A stretch of 64,000 bases of DNA from Heterobilharzia americana (GCA_944470555.2 OX104128.1:58473257-58537256); one strand, 5' to 3'. Shown: positions 18,960 through 30,944, numbered from the stretch's first letter. Translations and numbers: made by a program. Notes: generated by a model not told the origin, from the sequence alone.

Positions 18960-21460
18960 GACAATAAAATGGAAGATGAAGAAGGAGAAAACGATGAGAT
19001 TAAGTATAACGGTTAACATGAGGATAATGTGTGTATACATTTGCGCCGTTGACAGAGATTCTCAGCCATGTCACCTAGAGTTATCATCAGTTGTCCCGCA
19101 AACCTCAACCGGCTAGTCTGCATCTCCCCACATGGCACAGACCAACTGCAAAGAACTTCATACATTGATGCCATGTCTTGGTCTGGTCAAGCCGAAGTTT
19201 TTTCTAGTCTGTATCTATTTCAGATAACATTACGCAACGAGGTATGCGTAACACATGCCCTAGGCATCTCAGTCGAAAGAGGTTCATAACATCATCAACC
19301 GACTTTCCTCTTCTCCTCAGAACTTCACACTTGACTACTACGCACGCTACTGACGTGGTAACACAACAACAGACGGCCTATACTACGAAGGCAACTGTAG
19401 TCGAACACCTGAAACCTTCTCATATCATCTACCTTAACTGCCAACGTTTCACATCTTCATAGTAGAACAGAGGGAACTACAATCCAGTACACTCAACCCT
19501 TAACAGACAATTATATATCATGGGGCAGCCATATGTGGCGTAAATTCGGTGAAAATCCTGCTGGCCTTTTGTCACTACACACCAGGATAGATCCAACTTT
19601 CTATGTAAGTGAAGTGGTCAACGTGCTCAAGCATTCCACTCTTGTCAGACAGTGGATCATTGAAGACCAGTCCTGGATTAACAGTTTGCGTTTAGGTGGC
19701 GATAAATGCACCCCAAACATTCTGAATTTCCAGAAGACTCTGCATTTTACCAGCATATTCACCTAACAGGACTATCCCATCTGCGTACCCTAGGTCCACT
19801 TAAGATTATGTGATAAGGCCAACCTCTGTGAAGTCAGATGATGAGATGAAGATCTCCATAAGAACGTCTATGACAAAACTGAACATAAATGGAGAAAGTG
19901 GGCGTTCATAACGGATACCACTCGATGCAAACAACTCACAATAACCTCTAGCACCTTCATGAGTGTTCGAGTAAAGAGCCTTCAACAGAGTGATGTACTT
20001 ACTCGGTACCCCTTTCAGTGAGACACCACCATAAGATCCCTCGACCGACAGAGTTGAACGCTGCCTTCCCGTCGAAAAATATAGGCAGTCAGTATCAGGC
20101 GTTAGTGCGTGTGCCTGTGTTCCAGAACCTGGCGAACTTTGGATATCTGGTCAACACACCCATGATCAGGTCTGAAGCCTGCCATCTTTTCTCAGGCTTA
20201 CTGTTACCGAGCTATAAACGGACGTCTAATAGTCTCAGAACCTACAATCTTACACACCATGTTCGTCAGGCTGATTCCTCTGTGGTTATCACAAGAGGAC
20301 TTCTCCCCGTTATTGAAGACTGGAAGAATCAGTGATTGACACAAGTCAGAAGGGATCGTATCTGACTTCTACGTACTAGTTAACACTTCAGTTTACTTGA
20401 CTGAAATTCCTTCACCACCATCCTTAAACACCTCTGGAACTAGTCCGTCTGCCTTTCCTTGTTTCACGTTACCTACTGCTTTCTTGACTTCTATAAATAT
20501 AGGGGAGCCTATAGCTATGTTCCTTTCAGGCTCCGATTGGAGAGTGAGTAACAGGATAGCAGTTGGATGCCAGTTGAACTATTTCTCGAGGTATTCGGAC
20601 CACCGTTCGAGTCATCTCCTCTGCGAGGGAATCACAGACACATGCTTCTTCTCAATCGTCGCACTAACCACTGGCCATTACGCCCCAGTTTCCTTGATAA
20701 GTTTAGACAACTGTCTAGTTTTACTTATAGTCACTGAATTTTTCACCCGTTTAGCCCTTGGTGACCACCACTGTTTGCGGTCATTGGGTGATTTTTTGTC
20801 AGTTTATGTTTCAGTTGCACTCGCTCTCATTGTACTAGGAGCCCGCATAGATGCACTAAAGTGTACCCATTAGTTCAGAAGCTGCTAGAATTTACAGACT
20901 TTCATCACGACTCTCTGAAAGTCGGCTTCGGTATTTGTCTTAGCAAACTGAAGATGGGACCAAGCCTCTTCTGTGTAAGTGATTTAGCTTCGTTCCGATA
21001 AATGTCAAGCCAGTCTCTCGCTGAAAGCGGCTTTAGTGCTCTCCCCATTTTCCTGTGTACATTTAGACAAAGATACACAAGTGCTCGGATTAATGCCTGG
21101 TAGCTTTCAAAAAGCGTGCTTCAGAGGGCACAACAATCTCCCGCCAACCCCTTCCAGTAAACAGTGATAGCACCATGGTCCATACCCATCGTCGAGTTGA
21201 GGTCGATGGGTGGACAATGTCTCGGTTTATGTGTGAAGTTCACACTGGTCAGAAATGACTGAACATAGGTGCAGTTAACGATCACCGTTGTCTTTTCGTT
21301 CAGATGGGATCCCAACAGTGGGACCTAAGTGCCTTTCTGCTTGACTTAGCCCACCCGCTTGAGCACTGAAATCACCTGCAACAATCACCACGTCCGAGCT
21401 GACAAGCAGACATAAAATAACAGTATAAACTCGCACAAAACTGCATTGATTCAAATGGTC
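18960..21460 (-). mobile_element. RTE-clade LINE J, decayed
   Basis: Minus-strand remnant of the same family as K and M. The endonuclease trace near 21120-21315 includes a run ending SVNFTHKPRHCPPIDLNSTM; the RT trace near 19940-19740 reads GIRYERPLSPFMFSFVIDVL then MEIF, VDLGYADGIVLLGEY (expected RQGCPLSPFLFNFVID and LEYADDIVLLGE). Multiple stops; older than the K/M core. It lies in the 11.4-kb NOVA intron on the same strand as the gene. The 3' end near 18960 is approximate. Confidence 0.65.
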
Positions 21461-21519
21461 TCAATTCGCAGCGGTGGACACAAAAAGACTGATATCAAAG
21501 TAGACAAAGTTGTTTGAGG

Positions 21520-24500
21520 GAATAAACAACTTGAAGATAAAAGTTAGTGTACACATTCAATACTTAGAAGACGTCAAAGGGTGAATACATGTTGGCCATT
21601 GTGACCGGTGTCAACAGTCACCAAAATTACCCCATGACTGATTCCTTTCGTCCTGAAAACATCAGCCAGATAGTCCACACCTCCCGACACAGCTTACATC
21701 AACAGTTAGAGACTTTATGGACTGGTGCAACCACTCGGTCTAGCCAACCTTAACCATCGTCCAACATAATCCAACTTGTCGTAGTATGGCACGTCGACGA
21801 GGAATAACCATGCGCATTACATGTTCCTGCCACTTCAGTCAATGAAGGTTCACCTCAGTAACTGACTTGCCTAGTATCCTTCGCATGACGTCAAAATCGC
21901 CGACAAAGTGAATCCACGACACACAAGCAATGTTACAAAGACAAATATCATCGAAAACCGGCAGTCGGTTGATCTTTAGTTTTCAAAGCCGCCTCACCGA
22001 TACACAACAAGACAGTAAAAACTGCAGCGCAGCCTACTGGACCGTTTACAGTCGCATAAACTGTCGGCATTGATCGAAAAGACACAAGCTGACAAATGCC
22101 GAAAAGCTTTCTCTATTCGACCTAAGATTTCGTCACCAACCAACACGTTCTGGTTGATGAAACTCCTCAAGTGAGTAAGTGGTCAACACATTCCACCACT
22201 TCACTACCTATCACATAATTGGAAGTCCCTGCAACAGACCAATCCTGCAGCCATCGTCTTACATCTGACAGGTGTCACTGAAACGTATGCCTAATATACA
22301 CAAATTCCAGCTCAACGCGTTTAGAAGACCCTCAATTTTGTCAGTGTCTCAACCTAGCAAGACAATATCATCTACATACTCCAGGTCAACCAGATGATCT
22401 CCAGGGAGTAGGTCAATCCCTGTGAAGTCGCACGTATTTAAGCTTATGTTCATTAACACGTCAATAACGAAGTTAAATACGAACGGTGACAGTGGAAATC
22501 CCTGCCGGACACCATTGATCGTCGTTAATTCTGAAGTCAACCCTCCATAAGCCAGTACACAGCTGCACAAGTTCCAATAGGGAGCTTTGATTAGCGTTGT
22601 ATACTTGTCCGGCACCCCTTCACAGTTAGACTTCTACAACACCACAACCCTGAATCTACCCGGCTTTCTCGGGTTGGCCGTTCTCCACCTCCAGTAGGAC
22701 ATCGGATAATTATGCACCCTAGGATCTTGGACACAACATTAGTCAAACTAATGCACCTATGGATGTCGCAAGAAGATTTCTCACCCATCTTATACACTCG
22801 ACTGATCAGTCAAGTACACCAGTTTGACGGAACTATCTCTGATCTTCATACACTACATACAACCTCCATCACTGAAAACCAGGTGGCAAACTGTCACATC
22901 CTACTGCCTGCTTTACATTGCTTCGCGTTCGATACAGACTTCTCAACTTCTAGGAGAGTTGAAGCACCGACATCCACATCCCATTCAGGTTGGATGTCCT
23001 GTAACTGAAACCTTGCAGTGGGCTAGTTGAATTGCACCGCCCAACGATCTTGCCTCATATCCTGTGACATTATCACGGTACCATCCTCTAAGGTGATGAT
23101 TTCACTCATCATCGTTCTCTTCTTAGTGGCATCCTTAATAAGCCTAAATACTTAATGAGTGTTATCTAATGCTGATTCATTCTCTCTATCTCTCTCGCTT
23201 TCGCCATTCACTACTACTCACGATCAACGTGAAGACTTTTGGTCAATTTATGTTGGGGTCGCTTTCGCTCTTCCCCCTGGTCACAGCCAGACAGCCAGCT
23301 AGCTAGCTAGCTGGAATCAGTCTTCTCATATCAATCACTTCGGATGACGTAACAGAAATCCAATGACGTTTGCTAACCTTCAGGTGTTGGTTAACAACTG
23401 TCGTTACTGCTGTTTCTGCAGCACACTTAATATCACTCCGGATTTTCTCGGCACGAGCATTGATGTCACGTTAAAATAAATACCTAGTTAACTTCTCTCC
23501 AAGTACGTTTTTGGCATCCTCATATACCAACCATCCATAGATAGGCTTTACGATCGCATGTTTTCTGCGACCAGTAAGGCGCAGACATACACGAGCCCGT
23601 ACTAGCGTGTGATTCGAGTCCAAACTGGTATTCCAAAAACAGCAACAATCCTCCACCGATGGCTTCTATCGATGTGATTTGTCTGCGTTCATCGTTGGTT
23701 TGAAGTCGACAGAATCCATGCAAGACAGTGTCTCTCCTCATACCTGAACTTAGTGCTGACCAGAAACAAGTGATTGTCACAACAAAATTGAAACCAACGG
23801 CCACCGTTGTCGATTCGTTGGTATACGATTCCGTAAATACTCCTAACATGCCTTTCCAATTGATTCAGATTCCCTATTTGAGTGTTAAAATCACTTGGCA
23901 TTATGACTACATCTGAAGGTTTTGCTTTCTACACAAAAGTTGACAGCTTTTCTCACCCTTTGTATTATCCGAACTGGAGTCGGTGGGTGTGTGGGCGGAC
24001 GTTACAAACAGGCATTCCCTAGTCCTCACAGGTCCATACAGTCGAGTACATGGACGACTGTTATTTAGCCGAGAAGCACACTTTCTGCTCTACTCCTCAA
24101 TGCTATGCCCACACCAGCGACTTCACGAGACCTGGCCACTGGGTCTCCACGTACCCTTTGGGTGAATTTTAGAGATTCACTACAATAGTCAGGCAACGTC
24201 GATTTAAAACGACACTTGAATCCTGTATGCGTGTCTCAGAGACACAGTATACATCCGAAGTTCGAAATTTCAGACTTCTGGTGAATGATGTTTGTTGTCC
24301 GATTTGGCGCAGAGTTCGGACGTTGAAATCGGTAGCGGGTGGGACCTTAGAAGACTGCGGATGAGGTTTCGATGGCTTTGATGGTTGGCAATGGTTGCAG
24401 AGTGAGGTTGCGGAGGGCATAAGATGCCTAGAATCGGTGTCAGGAGGTGAAGGCAAAGGAGTAGACAGAGTTGAGGATAGATTATATTTGGTTGGGTCTT

Positions 24501-24860
24501 GTGTAGTACTGGAAGCGTGCAGACAATTGACACTTTCCGGCTATCCACACCGTGGAAGAATATTTCTTCTTGAGGTACCTGGAAGAGGACAGGATTTATG
24601 CGACCGCCGAATCCATGGGACTGCTATCACACCCCATCCAGCTAGTAGCAGTACGACTTCGCCCTCATACCTCCATCACTGTGTAGTAATTTACACTATG
24701 ACAGGAACTGCTTTTCGTCTCAGCACTACACAACAAACCTTTTTGGCCTCGCATGGCCTCGAGCGAACAAGCTATCCAGTTGTTGTGGCTTGTTAGGTCA
24801 TTGTGATGTGGAAGCCGGACCACCACATCAAGGTAGCAGCTACCGGTCGAGACTACGCCT
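21520..24860 (-). mobile_element. RTE-clade LINE K, broken, with a recently copied core
   Basis: Minus-strand order: 5' region (24860-24460), endonuclease (NVRTLRQIGQQTS, YCVSETRIQDSS near 24169-24330; SDFNTQIGNLNQLERH near 23830-23901; DNGGRWFQFCCDN), RT start (CISLTNVVSKILG near 22700-22790) and RT palm INGVRQGFPLSPFVFNFVID, LVDLEYVDDIVLLG (22349-22615). The catalytic box is YVDD, while YADD is usual in this family. Roughly 100 codons between the RT fingers and palm are missing, and frames shift several times, so it is inactive. It lies in a NOVA intron. Core 22105-24587 is nearly identical to M. Confidence 0.8.
22105..24587. repeat. 2483-bp tract shared with 31593-34075 (direct)
   Basis: Offset is constant at 9488 bp with no indels seen. 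I found three substitutions inside (22627, 23059, 23606); all other stretches I compared agree, including every shared frameshift and the RT deletion. Just outside both borders the two elements differ much more. Confidence 0.9.
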
Positions 24861-24879
24861 GTACCCTCGGCTTTGAATG

Positions 24880-25870
24880 AGAATTTAGACAGTTTTCAAT
24901 CGAACTCACCTTTCATATCATCGGAACTACAGTCGGTGGGGGCGTAAGTAGAGATTGCTAAGAGACAGTGGGTAGTTTCATTACTCTATTTTGTTCTCAC
25001 TGTCTCGTTTAGTTGAACAGTGCATTAGCGACTGTCAAGTGGGATCTAGTCGAGTGGTGAACTCTGTCTACGCTTTCAGTGTTATACCTACACCTCCAAG
25101 ACTACGAGAGTGGGCTGAGCGTCTCTCTCTCTCTCACACACACATGCACACATTCATCGCTCCAGTTGCTGGAGTTTTGGCTAGTGAAGCTCGTTGACCG
25201 ATTAGACGGAGGGTGTAGACACCGAAAGCTCCAATACGTAGTTTAGAAAGTGATTTCAGGAGATCAAATATGTTGTTTCGTGGATTCAGATCGTTTTTAA
25301 GGGGTTCAGGAGCTGGAATAAATCAAAGATGTAGGATTATTGGCTGAGAGACGTGGATGAAGATGAGAAGGTAAGGATGTGGAAGGTGGAAATTGGTCTG
25401 AGGGATCTTGAAGGGTGACAGAGTTGTGAGGGTGATTGACAATTTCCGGTTGCCTATATCATGGAAGGCTATGTCTTCTTGAGGTACCTGAAAAATAAAG
25501 GTTAGTGCACGACCGCAGAGCCTAAGTGACATCTGCTTGAGGTCAGTTACAAACGATCATTTTGCAAGTTAGAGATTTAGGTTGGTTGCATTTGTATCCG
25601 ACTATATGGCCATGTCACAGACATCGGCATCCCTTCCCTATGGGAAGGCAGCATCAAGGTGGCACAGCTAGGCGTTCAAGGGAAACACCTTACTGATGTC
25701 ACGCCCCCCATCCAGCAAGTAGTACGACTTCGCCCACGGATCCCCATCACAGTGCAGTGATTTACACTATAATTGTAACTGTTTTTTGTCAAACCGCTAG
25801 GTAACAAGCCATTTTGATATATTTAGGGTAGCAGCTATCGGTCGGAAATGTCTAGGTTGAAACTGATTCA
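24880..25870 (-). mobile_element. 5' part of another RTE-clade LINE (L), decayed
   Basis: Minus-strand text near 25323-25532 reads FQVPQEDIAFHDIGNRKLSI, parallel to FQVPQEEIFFHGVDSRKVSI in the 5' region of M (33980-34090). The following 25650-25830 sequence parallels 24620-24840 (CCCATCCAGC..AGTACGACTTCGCCC). So this is an older 5' UTR/leader copy lying immediately upstream of K in the same orientation. Confidence 0.6.
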
Positions 25871-26500
25871 CTTAATATAATGAAGAAAGTGGAAGTGTTT
25901 AAAGAAACCTAGACTAGAACACTAGTATGGATGGAGTATGACGAAAACATACTAGTCAGTAAGCTGTGGAATTATCAAGAATTTTGTTATGTACACAATT
26001 ATTTCACCCTTAGTTTTAATCTACAGAACGCCCCACACAGACATATTTGCATCATAATATTAACTGCATAATGGTGACGATAGTGAACATTACACTTAGT
26101 TGCTTTTGCGTAAACGTTTAGTGTTTCATGATGAGATTCGAGTAAAGATCAGACACAATAAACCAGTATATTGAGGACTATTGGGTGAGATTACTTTCAT
26201 TACCCAATGACCAGTATTTGAAAATTCTATTCATATGCTGCTGGAAATCTTAACAATGATGTGTACTATAAAAACCTACTTGATTTATTCCTAACGAGAA
26301 TTAATAGTTATCACATAGTCAAACCGATAATCAATATGATGCTTTCCGTTTCCAAATGAAGTAGATTTAGACTGGGATGTGAAGTCCTGACTGGGTAGAC
26401 AGTATGAATACGATCATACATGTCATGAATTCATATAGTAGTCGGGGCTGAAAACCCTTGATGAGTGAAGAGAAATAAAAATCTGGTCACCAGTCAGGTC
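25871..26500. other. NOVA intron, nothing recognised
   Basis: AT-rich intron sequence with no motif or repeat that I can name. Confidence 0.4.
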
Positions 26501-26572
26501 TCGTAGCTTAGCTGGTAGAGCGCGCATGCCGGTAATCCAGTGGTCGCTCGTTCGAATACTGCTGCAGCCCAA
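26501..26572 (+). repeat. tRNA-like sequence (pseudo-tRNA or SINE head)
   Basis: A strong D-arm/A box (TAGCTTAGCTGGTAGAGC) and B box (CGTTCGAATACTG) at tRNA spacing. The acceptor strands (GGTCTCG and CAGCCC side) do not pair and the anticodon arm is poor, so I do not call a functional tRNA. It lies 120 bp from a NOVA exon, antisense to the gene. Confidence 0.5.
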
Positions 26573-26694
26573 ATTTTCATTTCACGTTCAATCATCACTC
26601 GTATCAATTCGAAATTACTTACTACGCTTGGTTCACTTAAAGAACTTTGCACAATACTTCATTGGGAATATATAAAAAGTAGTCTTATAATTAC

Positions 26695-26843
26695 CTGTTT
26701 ATGCCTCTCTGTAGGTAATCGTCCTTCACAACCCGTTCTTGGAATAGATTCTGGCTTTTCGTAAATTTTCTCAGAAATATATTGAAAAACACGAAGTATG
26801 CTATCAATAGTACCAACAATTAAGCATACACGCTCTGTTGTCC
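26695..26843 (-). CDS. nova: NOVA, exon for the end of KH1 and linker
   Basis: Acceptor CTTTTAG before GGACAACAG (26843) and donor CAG|GTAATT (26695/26694). The 149-nt exon encodes TTERVCLIVGTIDSILRVFQ, then YISEKIYEKPESIPRT and GCEGRLPTERHKQ. TTERVCLI is a hallmark of NOVA/pasilla KH1, and the exon ends exactly where vertebrate NOVA and fly pasilla enter KH2. The first two bases complete a Gly codon begun in the previous exon (PG|TTERV), separated from it by only 44 nt. Confidence 0.93.
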
Positions 26844-26887
26844 CTAAAAGTTGATTTCTCGTTAAGTATTAAAATGTTAGTACATAC
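26844..26887 (-). other. 44-nt intron of NOVA
   Basis: Minus-strand donor GTATGT at 26887-26882 and acceptor TTTTAG at 26849-26844. Introns of 30-50 nt are typical of the 5' part of schistosome genes, which supports both the splice model and the taxonomic guess. Confidence 0.85.
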
Positions 26888-27025
26888 CAGGATAGAATGC
26901 ATTAGCTTTTGACATTTTCACTTTAGCTGACGTTTGGTTTTGAATTTCAGTGATCGCTTCACCTCCTTTACCAATGATTGCACCAGCAGCGATTGACGGC
27001 ACAAGGATTTTAAAGTGAACACTAC
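26888..27025 (-). CDS. nova: NOVA, KH1 core exon
   Basis: Acceptor TTTCCAG before GTAGTGTT (27025), donor CCTG|GTATGT (26888/26887). The 138-nt exon encodes SVHFKILVPSIAAGAIIGKG, GEAITEIQNQTSAKVKM and SKANAFYPG: a type I KH domain start with the GKGG RNA-binding loop and the KMSK...FYPG signature of pasilla/NOVA. It begins with two bases of a split Gly codon. In relatives a short N-terminal exon precedes it; a candidate lies at 29848-29894. Confidence 0.93.
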
Positions 27026-27889
27026 CTGGAAATCAAGTAGGAGTTGCATAATACAACTTTCATATACAACGCGTCAGTTAAGGAAACGTGAATAGTTTAG
27101 ATATAAACCGTTGAAAGTCAGTCAAATAGAAACATGGGACCTGGTATTACTACGCAACCGTCCAAGCTGCAATACTTTATATCAGCACACCAAGCGAGAA
27201 TGCAGTAACATGAAAAATACACACATATTCGAGCCAACTGAAACGATGAAAGTTCACGTCCCTACATCCCCCAAAATTTTACTCCTTTCTTTTAGGTTAT
27301 TAAACTGGTGACACCACGATAAATGACCCATGTACCGAAGGCGACGGTGGCCAAACTCTTGAAGCTTTTTCGTATCCACCACCTTTAGTAGCCATATAGA
27401 ATGCAGATCAATTCAGAAAACTTTTAATGTTGGTAAATTACAAATTACTTTCAACACACACTCAATGGTAGCACCGACAGTGAAATAATGAATTACCCAG
27501 ACTGGCCAATTCCTATTGTGTTTATCAGTTCGACTGCTCATGAAGCCAGTTAAATCGGTTATCATACGAATTTTATTTTCAATGATCACAAGCATCTTCC
27601 AGAGTGGTTAAGTAAACATGTAGTAAAGACTATTATCAGCTCCATGTTAGCACAGTTGGTTGAAATAAATTTCAAGGTGTATACGATATAAGTCATTCCC
27701 CATCACGTACCGGGTTCGCATCAACATGTCTAAAGCTTCCCGACTCCGAATCCTTCAGACTGCAGAGGCAACAGCAATCAGGACCAAGCAACCTGAGCCT
27801 CTATTTTCAGGAAAACCAAGTGCTGCCGCTACAACTACCATGATACGAATCAAAACACACAAAAATCGTTTACATTCCACTCCAGGAAA
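27026..27889. other. NOVA upstream intron, nothing recognised
   Basis: No repeat or coding motif recognised before the LINE chimera. Confidence 0.4.
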
Positions 27890-28617
27890 TCTAATTTCCT
27901 AATTTCATACCAAAGATACCGCTTTAGACCTATAATTCGGAATAATTTCAACACATTCTCCTGACTCATTTCGTTCCTTAACATAAGGAACATTCTATCA
28001 CGCTATTATTCCTCAAATTATCCTTCTTAGTTTATTTCGACCAACTCGCATAAACACCTTCTTACTGTTTGATCAAACCATCACTTGATAGTGTTACATA
28101 AACCGTATAATCCTTCTTGGAAATCAAGTAGTTGGCTGGTGTGGATTTCAGTGACAGTTGATTCTGTCATTACCTTTCATAGCATAATCAAGAAAGCCAT
28201 CACAGTCCACCTAGAGAGCAACACTCTGTTCGTAGAAATTCCTCTTCCTTGGCAAACCTCCCTACAGTCAGAGAAATTAGGGTCAGGTCTAAAGATGATA
28301 GGATACCTGTAGGTGTCATTTTCATAGACTTTAGTAAGGCGTACGACAAGGTACCTCATTCTAGGTTGCTCGAGAAGCTGGAAAGTTTCGAAATCACTGG
28401 CAGTCTGCTCGCATGCATAAGAGACTTTCTTGTTGGTGGGAGGCAAAGAGTTAGGACCAATTCTCAAAACTCGGTAGAGTGGAGGGCAGTAAGGCATAGT
28501 CCTAGGCCCCTGCTGTTTCTCCTATACGTGAATGAGCTGCCAAATATCACGAAATCTTCTACAGTTCCCCACGCTGATGATGTAAAACTCTGGTGGGAAA
28601 TCAGGAACGATGAGGAT
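27890..28617 (+). mobile_element. CR1-like LINE fragment (5' half of chimera B)
   Basis: Encodes REIRVRSKDDRIPVGVIFID, FSKAYDKVPHSRLLEKLESF, EWRAVRHSP, LLFLLYVNELPNITKSS and PHADDVKLWWEI: the RT fingers and palm of a CR1-like element, with HADD where YADD is expected. It matches, inverted and almost base for base, 38431-39130 of element C, including an odd duplicated AITVHLE segment. It stops abruptly at about 28617 inside the RT and continues as an unrelated LINE. Confidence 0.8.
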
Positions 28618-29615
28618 GGAAAGCAGCTCAGTGGTGCCCTTGAAGTAAAGACAGGAGAAAGACAAGGCTACCTACTATCACCCATGATCTTCCTGATTGT
28701 GGTCGACTGGATCATGCAGCAAACCTTGAGGAGTGAGAAGATGGGCATACACTGGCTGGACCGATGAAAAGACCACAGAAGAAGATTTTGATTTCTCCGG
28801 TGATGATTTATGTATAATGTCTTATCATACAAACTCGAAGATCTACAGGCGAAAACTAACAAGTTAACAGAAGAGGTAGCGAAGACGGGACTTCAAGTGA
28901 ACGTAGAGAAGACAGAGGTGATGGAGATACCCAACCAACAACAAAGACCGATCACCATCAACAGGAGAAGCCTAAATGAAGTAGCTTCTTTCACCTACAC
29001 ACCTACCTAGGCAGCATCGTTTCCACTACAGGCGGCACAGATGAGGACGTCAAAGCCGGGATCGGAAAGACAGGTCTTCATTAACCCGAAACCAGTGTGG
29101 AGATCTACTGAAGACAACTCAGCACAGAGAACGAGATCCGGATTTTCAACACCAATGTCAAGTCAGTGCTTCTATATGGTTCAGAAACTTGGCGCGTTAC
29201 GAAAAGCATTTCCAACGAACTACAGACATTCATCAACAGCTGCCGACTACGCTCACTCGATAATGAAGATCAGATGGCCAGAAAGAATCAGCAAAAGGGA
29301 CTCACTGTGGCTGGCTACGAACCAACCAAGAACCTATCACTCAACAAATATGCAGAAGAAAGTAGAGATGGATTCGGCGTATACCGAGAAGACCGTTTAA
29401 GGACACCAGGCACCAGGCCGTCGGGTGGAATCCAAAGGGGAAAAGACGAGTTGGCCTCCAAGGCGAGGGTGACATGTAGGAGATGGTGTGAGGAAGAAAT
29501 GAAAGCTTCTGGGGAGACGTGGAGTCAGGTTCAAAAGACTGCAGAGAACAGAGTGTAATGTAGACGTATTACTGAAACCCTATGTTCTAGTAGGAACCCA
29601 AGGGACAAATAATAA
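28618..29615 (+). mobile_element. RTE-like LINE 3' part (3' half of chimera B)
   Basis: From GKQLSGALEVKTGERQGYLL onward the sequence is the A/D/E family: SPMIFLIVVDWIMQQTLRSE, KTGLQVNVEKTEVMEIP and VLLYGSETWRVTKSIS, ending with GGAACCCAAGGGACAAATAA near 29590-29612 like the tails of A and D. The RT catalytic FADD region is damaged. This half carries a normal LINE 3' end, so the chimera has one 3' terminus. Confidence 0.85.
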
Positions 29616-29847
29616 CAATCATAGGTTCTCAGCCTCTCATCCTCAAACAACAAATCTGATGGCTTATTTCGTCTTACATACAACAGTTTTTTTTAATTGA
29701 ATTCCTGAACTGCACTAATAAACTGATAAGCGAAATCTCACTATCGTTGGCGCATAATTCCCCAACATGTACATATAACTGTAGGCGCCGAAGTCATCGG
29801 AAAGAATATCCAAATAGCTTTTGCAATAAACTTGAGTGAGAACTAAC

Positions 29848-29894
29848 CGGTTTCCTGCATCTGTAGAGTCAAAAACAGCATAAATTTCGCCATT
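29848..29894 (-). CDS. nova: Candidate 47-nt 5' exon of NOVA
   Basis: Minus-strand acceptor TTTCTGCACAG before AATGGCG (29894) and donor ACCG|GTTAGT (29848/29847). Read from its ATG (29893) it gives MAKFMLFLTLQMQET and one G, and joined to GT of the KH1 exon makes ETGSVHFKILVPS in frame. Both splice sites and the frame fit, and NOVA genes have an N-terminal exon here. But the peptide has no recognisable NOVA N-terminus and 47 nt is short enough to arise by chance. Transcript data would decide. Confidence 0.35.
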
Positions 29895-29899
29895 CTGTG

Positions 29900-30940
29900 C
29901 AGAAATTTGATTATTTAATTAAAAAGCCTCGTGAAAAATACAATAAAGCTCAAGTGATGTCTCGTTATCCAGTTGAAGTTCGATTCAGCAACCCACTATA
30001 AATAGTGACGCTACTTTAGCTAGGTTTTTAGACTTTCTGCCAAAACCGGTAAGACTATCAAAGCAAAGAAAAGCGATAATCAACCATTCCGAAGTAATCA
30101 GGAATATATTTGAAAGAAAAGCATATAGATGAAGTGAAATACATGATCATTAGTGGACCGTGCACAGTGAATGTCACCTATTTTAAGTTAGGCAATAGAC
30201 CAACTAATATCGAACGACTGACTACATCATCGATCCACTTCATGCTTCAATCAAACAAAGCTTTGTGCTGTTTTTATATACTTCCGTCGCCACGTTTTAT
30301 CTGGCTCCAATTGCCACTTTTATAGATATCTCGTTGTAGCTTGAATCAAGTACATGTGGACGCTTGTTCAGCTATCTTCAGATTCCACCAATAATGGTCA
30401 CTCAGTTTCTTCGTAAATACAGAAGGCGGTAATAGAACAGAGTGTATTTACAACGTCAACAATACATACAAGCTACAAGGTTTGTGTATATTACAATGGC
30501 CTAGGCTATTTTCAGGCCTACTGCATTTAAATTCTATTAATTTTTCACCTCTTCAACCAACCCGATACTTACATGTTGGTTGATGTGTTTATCCCCGAAA
30601 TTTTGAAGTAAAGCGATTGGTTAAAAAAAGGCTTCAGGTATGTGCGGCTTCTTAAGGAGATTTTGTCAGTCTTTATGCACACTATAACAGCTGTGAAGAC
30701 TGAGCCACCCTGGGAAAAAAGCTAGCAGATTTTGAATTGTGCTATGATTTAGTACGATCACTTATAGCTTTTTTAATAGTGTAAGCAGCAGCCATTCTAA
30801 AGATAGGGGAGCGGTGACTCACGATACAATGTGAACGTTCCAGCAACCTATAATGCAGATAACCCCCCTAGAAATAATAACGTCCACTAACTGACTGACA
30901 AAATCCACAAAAAACCTAGCACCCAAGTGCATAGCCTCAA
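29900..30940. other. Nothing recognised
   Basis: About 1 kb of unassigned AT-rich sequence with no RT motifs, tRNA boxes or long frames. Confidence 0.4.
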
Positions 30941-30944
30941 TTTA

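Noticed and set aside
19937..20873. Host genes on the plus strand around 20.0-20.9 kb
   Set aside because: The minus strand carries LINE J RT traces; the plus frames lack domains.
23286..23315. AGCT repeat as a regulatory palindrome or recombination site
   Set aside because: Short tandem AGCT repeat inside LINE K, repeated in M; no independent evidence of function.
22712..24165. Plus-strand genes inside LINE K (and the same in M)
   Set aside because: These are antisense frames of a minus-strand retrotransposon; real endonuclease and RT motifs are on the minus strand.
26501..26572. A functional tRNA gene
   Set aside because: D arm and B box are good, but the acceptor strands do not pair and the anticodon arm is poor; more likely a pseudo-tRNA or SINE head.
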